Below are positions 30,607-38,545 of a stretch of 64,000 nt of DNA, piece after piece; position 1 is the first letter of the stretch, and the number at the start of each line of letters is the position of its first letter. A program made the position numbers and the translations under genes. Source of the DNA: DATARH01 sp963705325 (GTDB taxonomy: Bacteria > Pseudomonadota > Alphaproteobacteria > ATCC43930 > CGMCC-115725); contig OY970069.1 in NCBI GenBank assembly GCA_963705325.1, forward strand, positions 2,852,001 to 2,916,000, read 5' to 3'. The notes under the pieces are model-generated. The model did not search any database. It was not told the origin of the DNA and worked only from the letters and a program-made list of their open reading frames with translations.

Positions 30607-30634
30607 CGCCCGGCGACATCGCTGTCGCCGGGCG
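30607..30634. terminator. hairpin after the pilin gene
   Basis: A perfect 12-bp inverted repeat (30607-30618 with 30623-30634, four-base loop) starts 26 bases after the pilin stop. There is no T-tract right after it. It may stabilise the pilin mRNA together with the true terminator at 30645. Confidence 0.6.
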
Positions 30635-30644
30635 TCGTCGTTAG

Positions 30645-30674
30645 AAAGGCGCCGGCCAAGGCCGGCGCCTTTTT
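30645..30674. terminator. bidirectional rho-independent terminator
   Basis: AAAGGCGCCGGCC (30645-30657) pairs perfectly with GGCCGGCGCCTTT (30660-30672) over a two-base loop and is followed by TT. The A-run on the other side makes it usable in both directions. It can end the pilin transcript on the plus strand and the SelW-like transcript on the minus strand. Confidence 0.85.
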
Positions 30675-30698
30675 GCATGCGCTGCGACCGGTCCAGGC

Positions 30699-30917
30699 TC
30701 AGCTCTGGCCGGTCGCGACGACCTCGTCGTCGGTCGGGAAGCGGCCGGTCTGCTTCTTCGAGTATTTCAGCTGACCGTCCACCGTGATGTCGAACACGCC
30801 GGCAACCCCCGGCACCAGCTCGACTTCGGCTCCGTACTTCTGCTCCAGTAATGCCCTCGCACGGAGGGCGCGCGGCTCATAGTTTCAGGGCTTGCACCAG
30901 TCGATTCTGACCTTCAT
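30699..30917 (-). CDS. SelW/Rdx-family selenoprotein with in-frame UGA
   Basis: Read through the TGA at 30885-30887, the frame gives a 72-residue thioredoxin-like Rdx protein. The N-terminal redox motif is C-K-P-U (Sec at residue 11) followed by N-Y-E-P-R-A. After it come E-L-V-P-G-V-A-G-V-F-D-I, V-D-G-Q-L-K-Y-S-K-K and G-R-F-P-T-D-D-E-V. All of these are conserved in SelW-like proteins, whose motif is CxxU or CxxC. A hairpin just after the UGA fits a bacterial SECIS element. Read as a stop, the UGA would leave a 10-residue peptide and a conserved but untranslated tail. SelW-like proteins are cytoplasmic thiol oxidoreductases of uncertain substrate. The ATG at 30917 is divergent from the decarboxylase genes. 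Decoding needs SelA, SelB, SelC and SelD elsewhere in the genome. Confidence 0.85.
30853..30869 (-). promoter_or_regulatory. bacterial SECIS-like hairpin
   Basis: On the minus strand GCCCTC and GAGGGC form a perfect 6-bp stem with the loop CGTGC. The loop G is the 23rd base after the UGA. Bacterial SECIS elements need a G in the first two loop positions about 16-37 bases downstream of the UGA, and both conditions are met. This supports selenocysteine insertion by SelB. Confidence 0.7.
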
Positions 30918-31020
30918 GCCAATGCCTCCTGCAAACCTGGCGGCGGGATATTACTACAAAACAAGTCACTGGCATTGGGGGGTTGCGTTCGACCGGCGTT
31001 GGCGCGAGGTTGCGACCCCG

Positions 31021-31566
31021 ATGGAACAAGCGGCGGGGAATGCGATGGCTGCCGAGGCGAGCGGACGCTGGCAGGATGCGCTCTACGACCTGTTGCGCCG
31101 CCACAACGTGACGCAGTTCGCCTATGTCCCCGACGCGGGTCACCGCATCCTGATCGACCGCTCGCTCGCCGATCCGGGCGTGCACTCGGTGGCATTGACC
31201 ACCGAGGAGGAGGGCGTGGCGCTGCTCGCCGGCGCCGATCTCGGTGGTGCCCGCGGGGTGCTGTTGATGCAATCGAGCGGCGCCGGCAATTGCATCAACA
31301 TGCTCTCGCTGGTGAAGGGCGGCCGCTTCCCGATGCTGATGCTCCTCAGCATGCGCGGCGATTTTGGCGAGGGGAACCCGTGGCAGTTCCCGATGGGTCA
31401 GGCGGTCGAACCGGTACTCGAGGCGATGGGGGTGATCGTCATCCGCGTTGAGACGCCGGACGAGGTTATCCCGACCGTCGAGGCGGCGCTCACCATGGTG
31501 TTTCAGAGCGGCAACTCGGTCGCCGTGCTACTGACCCAGAAGTTGCTCGGCGCCAAGGCGTTTTAG
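31021..31566 (+). CDS. TPP-dependent decarboxylase, alpha (Pyr-domain) subunit
   Basis: The protein of about 181 residues is the pyrimidine-binding half of a split thiamine-diphosphate decarboxylase, like sulfopyruvate or phosphonopyruvate decarboxylase alpha subunits. The activating Glu is in T-T-E-E-E-G-V-A-L-L-A-G, followed by L-M-Q-S-S-G-A-G-N and the substrate-side R-G-D-F-G-E-G-N-P. It pairs with the next gene, which carries the TPP motif. The frame extends upstream to 30892 but would then overlap the divergent SelW-like gene, so the ATG at 31021 is preferred. Confidence 0.8.
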   Translation: MEQAAGNAMAAEASGRWQDALYDLLRRHNVTQFAYVPDAGHRILIDRSLADPGVHSVALTTEEEGVALLAGADLGGARGVLLMQSSGAGNCINMLSLVKGGRFPMLMLLSMRGDFGEGNPWQFPMGQAVEPVLEAMGVIVIRVETPDEVIPTVEAALTMVFQSGNSVAVLLTQKLLGAKAF

Positions 31567-31577
31567 GGGACAAGGCT

Positions 31578-32207
31578 ATGGCTATGCGTTACCCGCAAGG
31601 GGTCGATGTCGCGGCGGCGACGGCGGCCGGTTTTATCCTCGACCGCTGCGAGGCGGTGCCGGCGCTGATCGGCAAGCCGGACGACTTCCTCATCGTCACC
31701 GGGCTCGCCGGGACCGCGCGCGACATCGCCGCGCTGACCCACGACAGCGCGCAGATCTACACCATGGCCGGGGCGATGGGCGGCGCGGTGATGATCGGCC
31801 TCGGCCTGGCGCTGGCGCGGCCCGACAAGCGTGTTCTGGTCGCGACCGGCGACGGCGAAATCCTGATGAATGTCGGCGCGCTGGCAACGGTGGCGATCAT
31901 GAACCCGGCCAATTTCTCGATCCTCGTCGTCGATAATGGCCATTACGGCGAGACCGGCTGGCAGAAGAGCCATACCAGCCTCGGCGTCGATCTCGAAAAG
32001 ATCGCTGTCGGCGCCGGCATCCAGCGCACGCTGACGGTCGCTGGCGAAGACGGGCTGGCTGACGGCGCGCGCCTGCTGCGCGAGGGCAACGGCGCTGCCT
32101 TTGTCGTGCTCCGCGTCGCTCCCGCCGAACCGCCGTCCTACAAGCGCAATTTCGACCCTGCCGCCTGCCGCAATCGTTTCCGTTCGGCGCTGCTCGGCGT
32201 GAGCTAG
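31578..32207 (+). CDS. TPP-dependent decarboxylase, beta (PP-domain) subunit
   Basis: The 209-residue protein has the thiamine-diphosphate binding motif G-D-G-E (about 94-97) followed 24 residues later by V-D-N-G. It also has the preceding A-G-A-M-G-G-A and the substrate-region H-Y-G-E-T-G. It starts 11 bases after the alpha subunit with GGGGACAAGG-like spacing, so the two form an alpha-beta enzyme. Sulfopyruvate decarboxylase (ComDE type) is the closest pattern I recognise; the real 2-keto acid substrate is not known. Confidence 0.8.
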   Translation: MAMRYPQGVDVAAATAAGFILDRCEAVPALIGKPDDFLIVTGLAGTARDIAALTHDSAQIYTMAGAMGGAVMIGLGLALARPDKRVLVATGDGEILMNVGALATVAIMNPANFSILVVDNGHYGETGWQKSHTSLGVDLEKIAVGAGIQRTLTVAGEDGLADGARLLREGNGAAFVVLRVAPAEPPSYKRNFDPAACRNRFRSALLGVS

Positions 32208-32209
32208 AC

Positions 32210-32821
32210 ATGCCACGCCGCGTTCTTCTTGCTCTGGCGCTGTGCCTCGCCGCGATCGGTGCGCCTCGCTTCGCCACGGCGAGTGAGCTGACCGCGCCGA
32301 TCGAGCGGCTCGACGCCGCGCTGTTGCAGGCGATGAAGCTCGGAAAGTCCGCCCCGTTTAAGCAACGCTACGATGTCCTCGCTCCTGCTGTTCTCCAGGC
32401 TGTCGATGTCGATGACATCCTGGCGGGGGCTGTCGGGTCTGCTTGGGCGTCGTTGCCGGCGGATCAGCAGGCTGCGCTCAAAGCTGCGTGGCAGCGCTAC
32501 GCCATCGCGTCCTATGCGTCGACCTTTGACAGCTTCTCGGGCGAGCGCTTTGAGCTCTATCCGCCCGCCGCCGGGGGCACGCTGGTGCGCGTCAAGATCG
32601 TCCCCGGCCAGCCGGGGGACGACACTCATGTGCTCGGCTACACGATGCGCCAGGGCTCGGCCGGCTGGAAGGCGATCGACGTCACCGCCGACAGCACGAT
32701 CAGCCAGGTCACCACGCAGCAAGACCAAATCCGTTCGCTGTGGCGGAGCGGTGGCTATGCCGGGTTGCTCGCGCGGCTGCAGCAAAAGGTCGCGGACATG
32801 TCCGGTGGCACGGTGCGCTAG
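32210..32821 (+). CDS. MlaC/HpnM-like (Ttg2D) phospholipid-binding protein
   Basis: The 203-residue protein has a signal peptide cut near A-T-A-S and the MlaC/toluene-tolerance Ttg2 fold. It shows D-V-D-D-I-L-A-G-A, a long L-K-A-A-W-Q-R-Y-A-I-A-S-Y-A helix and W-K-A-I-D-V in the C-terminal sheet. It should be periplasmic and bind lipid (MlaC) or serve hopanoid transport (HpnM). No mla or hpn genes are adjacent. It begins two bases after the decarboxylase stop, so it is probably cotranscribed. Confidence 0.75.
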   Translation: MPRRVLLALALCLAAIGAPRFATASELTAPIERLDAALLQAMKLGKSAPFKQRYDVLAPAVLQAVDVDDILAGAVGSAWASLPADQQAALKAAWQRYAIASYASTFDSFSGERFELYPPAAGGTLVRVKIVPGQPGDDTHVLGYTMRQGSAGWKAIDVTADSTISQVTTQQDQIRSLWRSGGYAGLLARLQQKVADMSGGTVR

Positions 32822-32845
32822 CGCTTCAATTTTGGGAGGGTGCCC

Positions 32846-33772
32846 ATGCCCGATGGTAGTTTTGATCCCGTTCGTCTCGCGCCCGCGGTGGCGCGGGTCG
32901 ATTACACGGTCAAGAAGGGCGAGGTCTCGCTCGCCGTCTATCGCAAGCGCGCCGGTATGGGGCCGCGCCAGGTGCTGTTCCTCGTTCACGGCTCGTCGAA
33001 TTCGGCGCTGTCGTCGTTCGACCTCGTCGCTCCCGGCGGCGAATACTCGACGATGAACGTCTTCGCCGCGCTCGGCTACGACGTGTGGACGATGGACCAC
33101 GAGAATTACGGCCGCTCATCGCGCACCGAGGGCAATTCGGACATCGCCAGCGGCGTCGAGGATTTGATCGCCGCCAGCGAGCTGGTCATCCGCGAGACCG
33201 GCCAGCCCAGGATGCACATGCTCGGCGAATCGTCCGGCGCGTTGCGCGCCGCCGCCTTCGCGATGGAACGGCCGGAGCGAGTCGACAGGCTGATCCTCAA
33301 CGCCTTCACTTATACCGGGCGCAACTCGCCGACTCTGGCAAAGCGCTCCGAGCAACTGCCCTATTTTCGCACCCACAACCGCCGGCTGCGCGACCGCGCG
33401 ATGATCGAGAGCATCTTTACCCGCGACCACCCCGGCACCAGCGATCTGCGCGTCGCCGCTGCGCTCGCCGACACCGAGCTGCAGTTCGGCGACCAGGTGC
33501 CGACCGGCACCTATCTCGACATGTGCGCCAACCTGCCGGTGGTCGATCCGCTGCGCGTCAAGTCGCCGGTGATGCTGATCCGCGGCGAGCATGACGGCAT
33601 CGCCAGCGAGGAGGACCTGCTCGACTTCTACCGGCTTCTGCCCAACCCCGACCGCCAGTTCGTCGTGCTGCCCGGCGCCGCGCATGCGCTGGTCTTCGGC
33701 CACAACCGCCATCAGTTCTGGCACGTCGCGCACGGCTTCCTGTCGATGCCGCCGCGCCGCGACGAGCATTAG
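32846..33772 (+). CDS. alpha/beta hydrolase
   Basis: The 308-residue protein has an alpha/beta-hydrolase core. The oxyanion region is F-L-V-H-G-S-S-N-S, the nucleophile is in L-G-E-S-S-G-A, the acid in I-R-G-E-H-D-G-I and the His in L-P-G-A-A-H-A-L. There is no signal peptide. The ATG at 32846 has GGGAGGG five bases upstream. It lies 24 bases after the MlaC-like gene. Substrate unknown. Confidence 0.8.
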   Translation: MPDGSFDPVRLAPAVARVDYTVKKGEVSLAVYRKRAGMGPRQVLFLVHGSSNSALSSFDLVAPGGEYSTMNVFAALGYDVWTMDHENYGRSSRTEGNSDIASGVEDLIAASELVIRETGQPRMHMLGESSGALRAAAFAMERPERVDRLILNAFTYTGRNSPTLAKRSEQLPYFRTHNRRLRDRAMIESIFTRDHPGTSDLRVAAALADTELQFGDQVPTGTYLDMCANLPVVDPLRVKSPVMLIRGEHDGIASEEDLLDFYRLLPNPDRQFVVLPGAAHALVFGHNRHQFWHVAHGFLSMPPRRDEH

Positions 33773-34026
33773 GCACTGTCGCCACAAGTACTTCGCACGG
33801 CTTCGCTTTGTACGGTGCCGCACGAAGATGACTGTTTTCTAATCAAAATGTCGTTTGGCGACGAAACCTCCGGGAACCTCTGGCGTTAAACCTCCACCTG
33901 CATTTCTTCAGGATGAAGCATGGGAGCCGGTAGAAGGCTCACGCATGTCAATTCTGCGAAGGAATGCCCGGTTGTGTGTGTGGATGTTTCAACCTGAAGT
34001 GCAAAATACTCCTGGAGGACATCATC

Positions 34027-34440
34027 ATGAAGAGAACAGCGATCGCCGCGGCGCTTACGATGGCAAGTCTGCTTCCGCTGGCTGCGACCACGGGACCGGC
34101 CTTTGCCGCGGCCGATATGATGGGGACGATCCCGAACGGGAAGACCATCCAGAATTACTACAAGCAGAGCGTCTATGACCCATCGAACAACAAGATCGGC
34201 AGCATCGACGACGTCGTCGTGAACGATGGCGGCCAGGTTACGGCTTTCATCGTCGGCGTGGGCGGTTTCCTCGGCGCCGGCGAAAAGGACGTGGCCGTCC
34301 CGTTCAACGCGGTGCATGCCGAAATGAAGAACGGGTCGTGGTATCTCACGATCGACACGACGAAGGATGCCCTGAAATCGGCTCGCGGCTTTACCTACGA
34401 CAAGAGCAAGACCGCCTGGGTCCCCGCTGCCAAGAGCTAA
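34027..34440 (+). CDS. secreted PRC-barrel domain protein
   Basis: The 137-residue protein has a signal peptide ending in A-F-A-A and one PRC-barrel domain. The domain includes S-V-Y-D-P-S-N-N-K-I-G-S-I-D-D-V-V-V, G-V-G-G-F-L-G-A-G-E-K-D-V-A-V-P and the preceding strand. PRC-barrel proteins in this form are exported and of unclear role. TGGAGGA lies ahead of the ATG. The 254-base gap upstream holds no gene. A strong hairpin follows. Confidence 0.85.
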   Translation: MKRTAIAAALTMASLLPLAATTGPAFAAADMMGTIPNGKTIQNYYKQSVYDPSNNKIGSIDDVVVNDGGQVTAFIVGVGGFLGAGEKDVAVPFNAVHAEMKNGSWYLTIDTTKDALKSARGFTYDKSKTAWVPAAKS

Positions 34441-34464
34441 TGGCCCGCACGTAAATCGGACCGC

Positions 34465-34497
34465 AGGGAGGCGTCGCGAGGCTCGCGGCGCCTCCTT
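34465..34497. terminator. bidirectional terminator hairpin
   Basis: GGAGGCG (34467-34473) pairs with CGCCTCC (34489-34495), and the inner bases extend the stem to about 13 pairs with one wobble, followed by TTTA. It separates the convergent PRC-barrel and TauD-type genes. Confidence 0.7.
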
Positions 34498-35396
34498 TAA
34501 TTTGCCAGTGCCGCGCGCACGAACCACGGCTCGAAAATCTGGTCGGCCATCACCTGACAACGTTTGATCAGCCGGTGCTCGTCGGGGCCGTAATCGGCAT
34601 GGGCGTTGTGCAGCGTGCCGATATCGTCCCACAGCAGCACATCGCCCTCGCTCCAGCGATGGACCCAGCGGTATTTCGCCTGCAGCTGATGCTCGAACAG
34701 AAATTCGAGCACCTCGTCGCTCTCCGCCTCGGGCAGCTCGTTGATGCGGATTGCATAGCCGGGGTTGCAGTAGAGCACCTGCTTCTCGGTGATCGGGTGG
34801 GTGAGGAAGACCGGGTGCGACACTGGCGGCTTCTTGGCGCGTTGCTCGGGGCTCAGCGGCTTCCGCCACGTCCCCGGCCGTTTCAACATCATGTCCCAGA
34901 ACTTGTTGAAATCGTGCAGCGCGGTCATCCCGTTGAGCCGGGTCTTGAGCTCGTCCGGGAGGTCGGCATAGGCCGCGTGCATGTTGGCGAACTCGGTGCC
35001 GCCGAGCGGCTTGCCGTCGCGCTGCGGCACCTTGAGCGCGTAGAGCACGTTCGCGAACGCGATCGTCTCGCTGTACGACATGTCAGTGTGCCAATCCTGC
35101 CCGGCGTCGCGGGCGCCGATCGGGCGGCCGGTCTCGTCCTTCATGTTGGAGAGGATCATCACTTCGGGGTGCCCCGGCTCCTGGAACGCGCCGGCGACGT
35201 TGATCTCCAGCGACCCGAAGCGCTGGGAAAACGCCATCTGCCGCTCGGCGCTCAGCTCCTGTTTCGGGAAGCGCAGCGCCCCGTATTCGCCGAGCGCCCT
35301 GAGGATCACCGCGAAACTCGCATGATCGAGCTCGCGGTTGAGATCGACGCCCTCGACCGTCGCGCCCAATGTCTCGCCGGTCGGCGTAATGTTCAT
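34497..35396 (-). CDS. TauD/TfdA-family Fe(II)/2-oxoglutarate dioxygenase
   Basis: The 299-residue protein has the metal-binding W-H-T-D-M-S (HxD), the distal His in T-L-H-N-A-H-A-D-Y and the 2-oxoglutarate-binding Arg in H-R-L-I-K-R. The G-A-R-D-A-G-Q-D-W lead-in is typical of the TauD family, which includes taurine, alkylsulfonate and phenoxyacetate dioxygenases. Its start overlaps the aldo/keto reductase stop as ATGA, so the reductase and dioxygenase form an operon and may act in one catabolic route. Confidence 0.88.
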   Translation of the reverse strand: MNITPTGETLGATVEGVDLNRELDHASFAVILRALGEYGALRFPKQELSAERQMAFSQRFGSLEINVAGAFQEPGHPEVMILSNMKDETGRPIGARDAGQDWHTDMSYSETIAFANVLYALKVPQRDGKPLGGTEFANMHAAYADLPDELKTRLNGMTALHDFNKFWDMMLKRPGTWRKPLSPEQRAKKPPVSHPVFLTHPITEKQVLYCNPGYAIRINELPEAESDEVLEFLFEHQLQAKYRWVHRWSEGDVLLWDDIGTLHNAHADYGPDEHRLIKRCQVMADQIFEPWFVRAALAN

Positions 35397-36388
35397 CGCT
35401 TCTCTCCGACAAACCCGCTTTGCAGCCCGGCGGCTAGCGCCAGCGCCGAGTCGCTCAGCGGGCCCTTTTCGATCGAGCGCACGGCGTATTCGAACTGCTC
35501 CGAGGTGGCGATGCCGATCAGCACGGTCGAGACCGCCTCGTTGGCGATGACGTAGCGCAGCGACGCCTCGACCAGGCTGCTGGCGTGGCCCTCGCTGATC
35601 AGCGGCATCAGCCGCCGGGCGCGGTCGAGGTCGATCGTGTAGCTGCTACCGGAGCCGATCGGCTCCGGCGGCGGCGAGGCGTTGGCGTGGCGCTCCTCGC
35701 TGCCTGAAAGCGCGCCCCCGGCGAGCACGCGGATGTTGATGACCCCCATGTCCGCCGCCTTGGTGTGCGCGAGCAAATTGCCGTAATCCTGCGCCGGGAA
35801 ACTGGCGGGCACGGCGCGGCCCGGGCTCGGGTTCAAAAGGTTGTAGCTGACCTGCGCGGTGGCGAAGACCTTGGCGTCGACCACCCGATGCAGCGCCGCG
35901 GTCTCGCCCACCGCAGTGATCCCGAAAAACCCGAGCTTGCCCTGGTCCTGCAACTTCTCGAACGCCGGCACGACCTCGTCGAGCACGTCGGTGGCCGAGA
36001 AGCTGCCGCCATCGGTCTTCTCGACGATCGCGTTGTGGAACTGGAACAAATCGACCCGCTCCATCTGCAGCCGCTTGAGGCTTTCCTCCAGCGCCGCGGC
36101 GATGCCCTGGCCGATCTTGCCGCGCTCGGTCGGCGGCAGCCGCACCTTGGTGCCGACATAGGCGTTCGGCTTGAGCGATTTCCAGATGCGGCCGAGATTG
36201 GTCTCCGAGCGCCCGCTGCCGTACTGCGCCGCGGTGTCGAAGTAATTGATGCCGAGCTCCAGCGCCCGCGCGACCGCGCGCTCCTGGTCCTTGGGGTCGC
36301 CGTTGGTCATCAGGCCGCCGACCGCGCCGCAGCCGAACCCCAGCAGCGACACCTCGAACCCCGTCTTGCCCAGCCTGCGCTTTTCCAC
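35393..36388 (-). CDS. aldo/keto reductase
   Basis: The 331-residue protein is a TIM-barrel NADPH-dependent aldo/keto reductase. It has G-F-G-C-G-A-V-G-G, the catalytic Asp and Tyr in F-D-T-A-A-Q-Y-G-S-G, Lys in V-G-T-K-V-R and His in F-Q-F-H-N-A. The GTG at 36388 is preceded by GGGAGGA and gives a family-typical N-terminus (V-E-K-R-R-L-G-K-T-G). The open frame continues upstream to 37732, but that part is a shadow of the KDPG aldolase gene. It overlaps the dioxygenase gene by four bases. Confidence 0.9.
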   Translation of the reverse strand: MEKRRLGKTGFEVSLLGFGCGAVGGLMTNGDPKDQERAVARALELGINYFDTAAQYGSGRSETNLGRIWKSLKPNAYVGTKVRLPPTERGKIGQGIAAALEESLKRLQMERVDLFQFHNAIVEKTDGGSFSATDVLDEVVPAFEKLQDQGKLGFFGITAVGETAALHRVVDAKVFATAQVSYNLLNPSPGRAVPASFPAQDYGNLLAHTKAADMGVINIRVLAGGALSGSEERHANASPPPEPIGSGSSYTIDLDRARRLMPLISEGHASSLVEASLRYVIANEAVSTVLIGIATSEQFEYAVRSIEKGPLSDSALALAAGLQSGFVGEKR

Positions 36389-36586
36389 CGCGTCCTCCCG
36401 CCATCTCGTGGCGCTGACATCGCTCCGCGCGGGCAACGATGTCAATCCGCCGATTCGGTTGCCCCACCGCGCCGGGACCGCCCGCCGCCATTCGGCATTG
36501 GCGCTTTGACGCGGCATTCTCGGCGGGGCTGCGGCGCGGCGACAGCCGGCATAAAATCTGGAAACGCCCTGAGAGAGGACCCGGCC

Positions 36587-37216
36587 ATGCATCCTCTGTT
36601 TCGCGGCACCAGTGTTATCCCGGTTCTGACCATCGAGCGCGAGGCGCATGCGGTGCCGCTCGCCCGCGCGCTCTACGAGGGTGGTCTCCGCGTCATCGAG
36701 GTCACCTTCCGCACCGAAGCCGCCGCCGCCTCGATCGCCGCGATTGCCCGCGAGCTGCCGCAAGTGACGGTCGGCGCCGGAACCCTCCTGCGCGCCAAGG
36801 ATGTCAGCGAGGCAGTGCGCGCCGGCGCCAAATTCCTGGTCAGTCCCGGCGCCACCCCCGAGCTCGCCGGCGCCGCGCTGGCGACCGCGCTGCCCTATCT
36901 CCCCGGGGTCGCCACCCCGTCCGAGATCATGGCGGCGCGCGCGCTCGGCATTTGCGTGATGAAGCTGTTCCCGGCCGAGGCGCTCGGCGGCAGTTCGTTG
37001 TTGCGCGCGCTGGCCCCGGTCTTCCCCGGCATCGCCTTCTGTCCCACCGGTGGGCTCGACGAGCGCACCGCCGAGCATTACCTGGCGCTGCCCAACGTGC
37101 CGATGGTCGGCGGCTCGTGGATGGCGCCGCGCGACGCGATCGCCGCCGGCGATTGGCCCCGCATCCGCCGCCTCGCCGAACGCGCCGCCGCGATGGGGCA
37201 CGCCGCGGCAGCTTAA
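36587..37216 (+). CDS. eda: KDPG/KHG aldolase (2-dehydro-3-deoxyphosphogluconate aldolase)
   Basis: The 209-residue protein is a class I aldolase of the KDPG/KHG family. The catalytic Glu is in R-V-I-E-V-T-F-R-T, G-A-G-T-L appears next, and the Schiff-base Lys is in V-M-K-L-F-P-A-E with G-V-A-T-P-S-E before it. It cleaves 2-keto-3-deoxy-6-phosphogluconate to pyruvate and glyceraldehyde-3-phosphate (Entner-Doudoroff), or related substrates. It is divergent from the aldo/keto reductase. GAGAGGAC lies ahead of the ATG. Confidence 0.88.
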   Translation: MHPLFRGTSVIPVLTIEREAHAVPLARALYEGGLRVIEVTFRTEAAAASIAAIARELPQVTVGAGTLLRAKDVSEAVRAGAKFLVSPGATPELAGAALATALPYLPGVATPSEIMAARALGICVMKLFPAEALGGSSLLRALAPVFPGIAFCPTGGLDERTAEHYLALPNVPMVGGSWMAPRDAIAAGDWPRIRRLAERAAAMGHAAAA

Positions 37217-37234
37217 ATCGGAAAGTAGTGAGAA

Positions 37235-37840
37235 ATGGCGGATTTTACCGGGCCCGACGGCAAAGAGATGACGGATCATCAAGATGCTAAGAAAAACTAC
37301 GACAGACTGGTCAGCCAAAAGGGCCTGTACAACGCGGATGAAATAAATTTGATAAATTTCGTGCGTGAATGCTACCGCCGCAGCTATCCACAGCAAGATA
37401 AGCAAAAGAGTCAGTTTCTGAATGGCGGGGCGCTGGTGTTCAATGGCGCCAATGTGCGGCTCAATGACAACGGATATTATTATACGAAGTTGAAAAACAC
37501 TCCGAACCTCACGATTTACGACCGTACCGGTTTCCTGAGCGGGTCGAGCCACGATTCGGATCTGCCCCAGTACGAGGTCTATCTCGACGATGCCGGCGTC
37601 TTTCTGGTGGGTATGTGCAAGAAGTTTAGCGGCGTGCCGTTTGGACCGCACACTTGGTTTCAGAGCGAGAAGCATGCCGGCGCCGGCAACCCAATCCAGC
37701 GCGTCGGCCATGTTCTCTCTTTTTTCGACCACAAGCTACATGGCGACATGCAAGTCGGCGCGTTCGGCTACTCCATCTATAGCGAGAAGCGGGGAAATGC
37801 CCTGCTGGTCGAAAACATTACCCCCTATCCCTCAAACTGA
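37235..37840 (+). CDS. hypothetical protein, low GC
   Basis: I do not recognise this 201-residue protein. It has no signal peptide or membrane segment. The N-terminus is charged, and the C-terminal half has many aromatic and Gly residues (H-T-W-F-Q-S-E, F-F-D-H-K-L-H-G-D-M, F-G-Y-S-I-Y-S), suggesting a beta-rich fold. GC is visibly lower than in its neighbours, with several AT-rich runs, which points to acquisition by transfer. It follows the aldolase gene by 18 bases with a modest GGAAAG upstream. Confidence 0.65.
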   Translation: MADFTGPDGKEMTDHQDAKKNYDRLVSQKGLYNADEINLINFVRECYRRSYPQQDKQKSQFLNGGALVFNGANVRLNDNGYYYTKLKNTPNLTIYDRTGFLSGSSHDSDLPQYEVYLDDAGVFLVGMCKKFSGVPFGPHTWFQSEKHAGAGNPIQRVGHVLSFFDHKLHGDMQVGAFGYSIYSEKRGNALLVENITPYPSN

Positions 37841-37906
37841 TGTGGATTGCACCGCAGATGGTAAACGCGGCGGCTGAAATGAATCTGCAAAGCGGGAGCT
37901 AAGCGC

Positions 37907-38500
37907 CTAGTCGTCCAATCCTTTTCCCGCGAGAATTTGAGGAATGTATTTTTCGACTCTGGCTTCGCGGGTTTTGGATTGTTTGGCCCCAGTAAAATAC
38001 AAAATATAGGCTCTTTGCCGCCCTGGAGTCAGTGCATGAAAAGCGCTCCATAAGGCAGGGACGTCATTTAATCGCTTTTGAAATTCTTCGGGAGCCATAA
38101 ATTCCCGCGGTTTCTTGTAATCCACTTTTAAATTAGATTTTTCTACTTCGATAGCTTCGTCAATGTAGATCTTCAATACGGTTTCCATCTCAACGATATC
38201 TTGAACGTTGGTGAATTAAATCTTCCGTCCCGCCTGCACGTTCTCCGTTTGTTGGATGAGAACGCCATTGGGATCTTTTAGCAGAGCACCTTTAATAAAT
38301 AAAATTGCACAGTAATTCTTAAAATAATGAATTAAGACGACATTTTTTCCCTGAAACGTGTAACAAGGTACGCCCCATTTCAGTTCTTCGGTCAGCTGAC
38401 AATCAAGGATGACCTGTCTTAACTTGCTCAGTTCGTCTCGCCACTTTTCAATCTTGCTCAAATATGCGCTGATCTTGGGATTCATTGCGCTCTGTGCCAT
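37907..38500 (-). pseudogene. YdeI/OmdA-family DUF1801 protein split by an in-frame stop
   Basis: Two same-frame pieces form one protein of about 197 residues. The first (38500-38216) is the DUF1801 N-domain, with E-E-L-K-W-G-V-P-C-Y and L-I-Q-Q-T-E-N-V-Q. The second continues F-T-N-V-Q-D-I-V-E and then the OmdA-like tail with T-P-G-R-Q-R-A-Y-I-L-Y-F and A-G-K-G-L-D-D. They are separated only by a TAA at 38216-38218, where relatives carry Arg or similar, so a single nonsense change explains the break. GC is far below the window average, implying recent import. The Met at 38188 could restart the tail. Confidence 0.75.
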
Positions 38501-38545
38501 GTAGCACGCTCCAATCGCCCTGCATTTCGTTTACGCGCGTGCGTC

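Noticed and set aside
35393..37732. 779-codon minus-strand frame
   Set aside because: Only 35393-36388 is the aldo/keto reductase, which has its own GTG and ribosome binding site. The remainder is a shadow of the KDPG aldolase gene and its surroundings.
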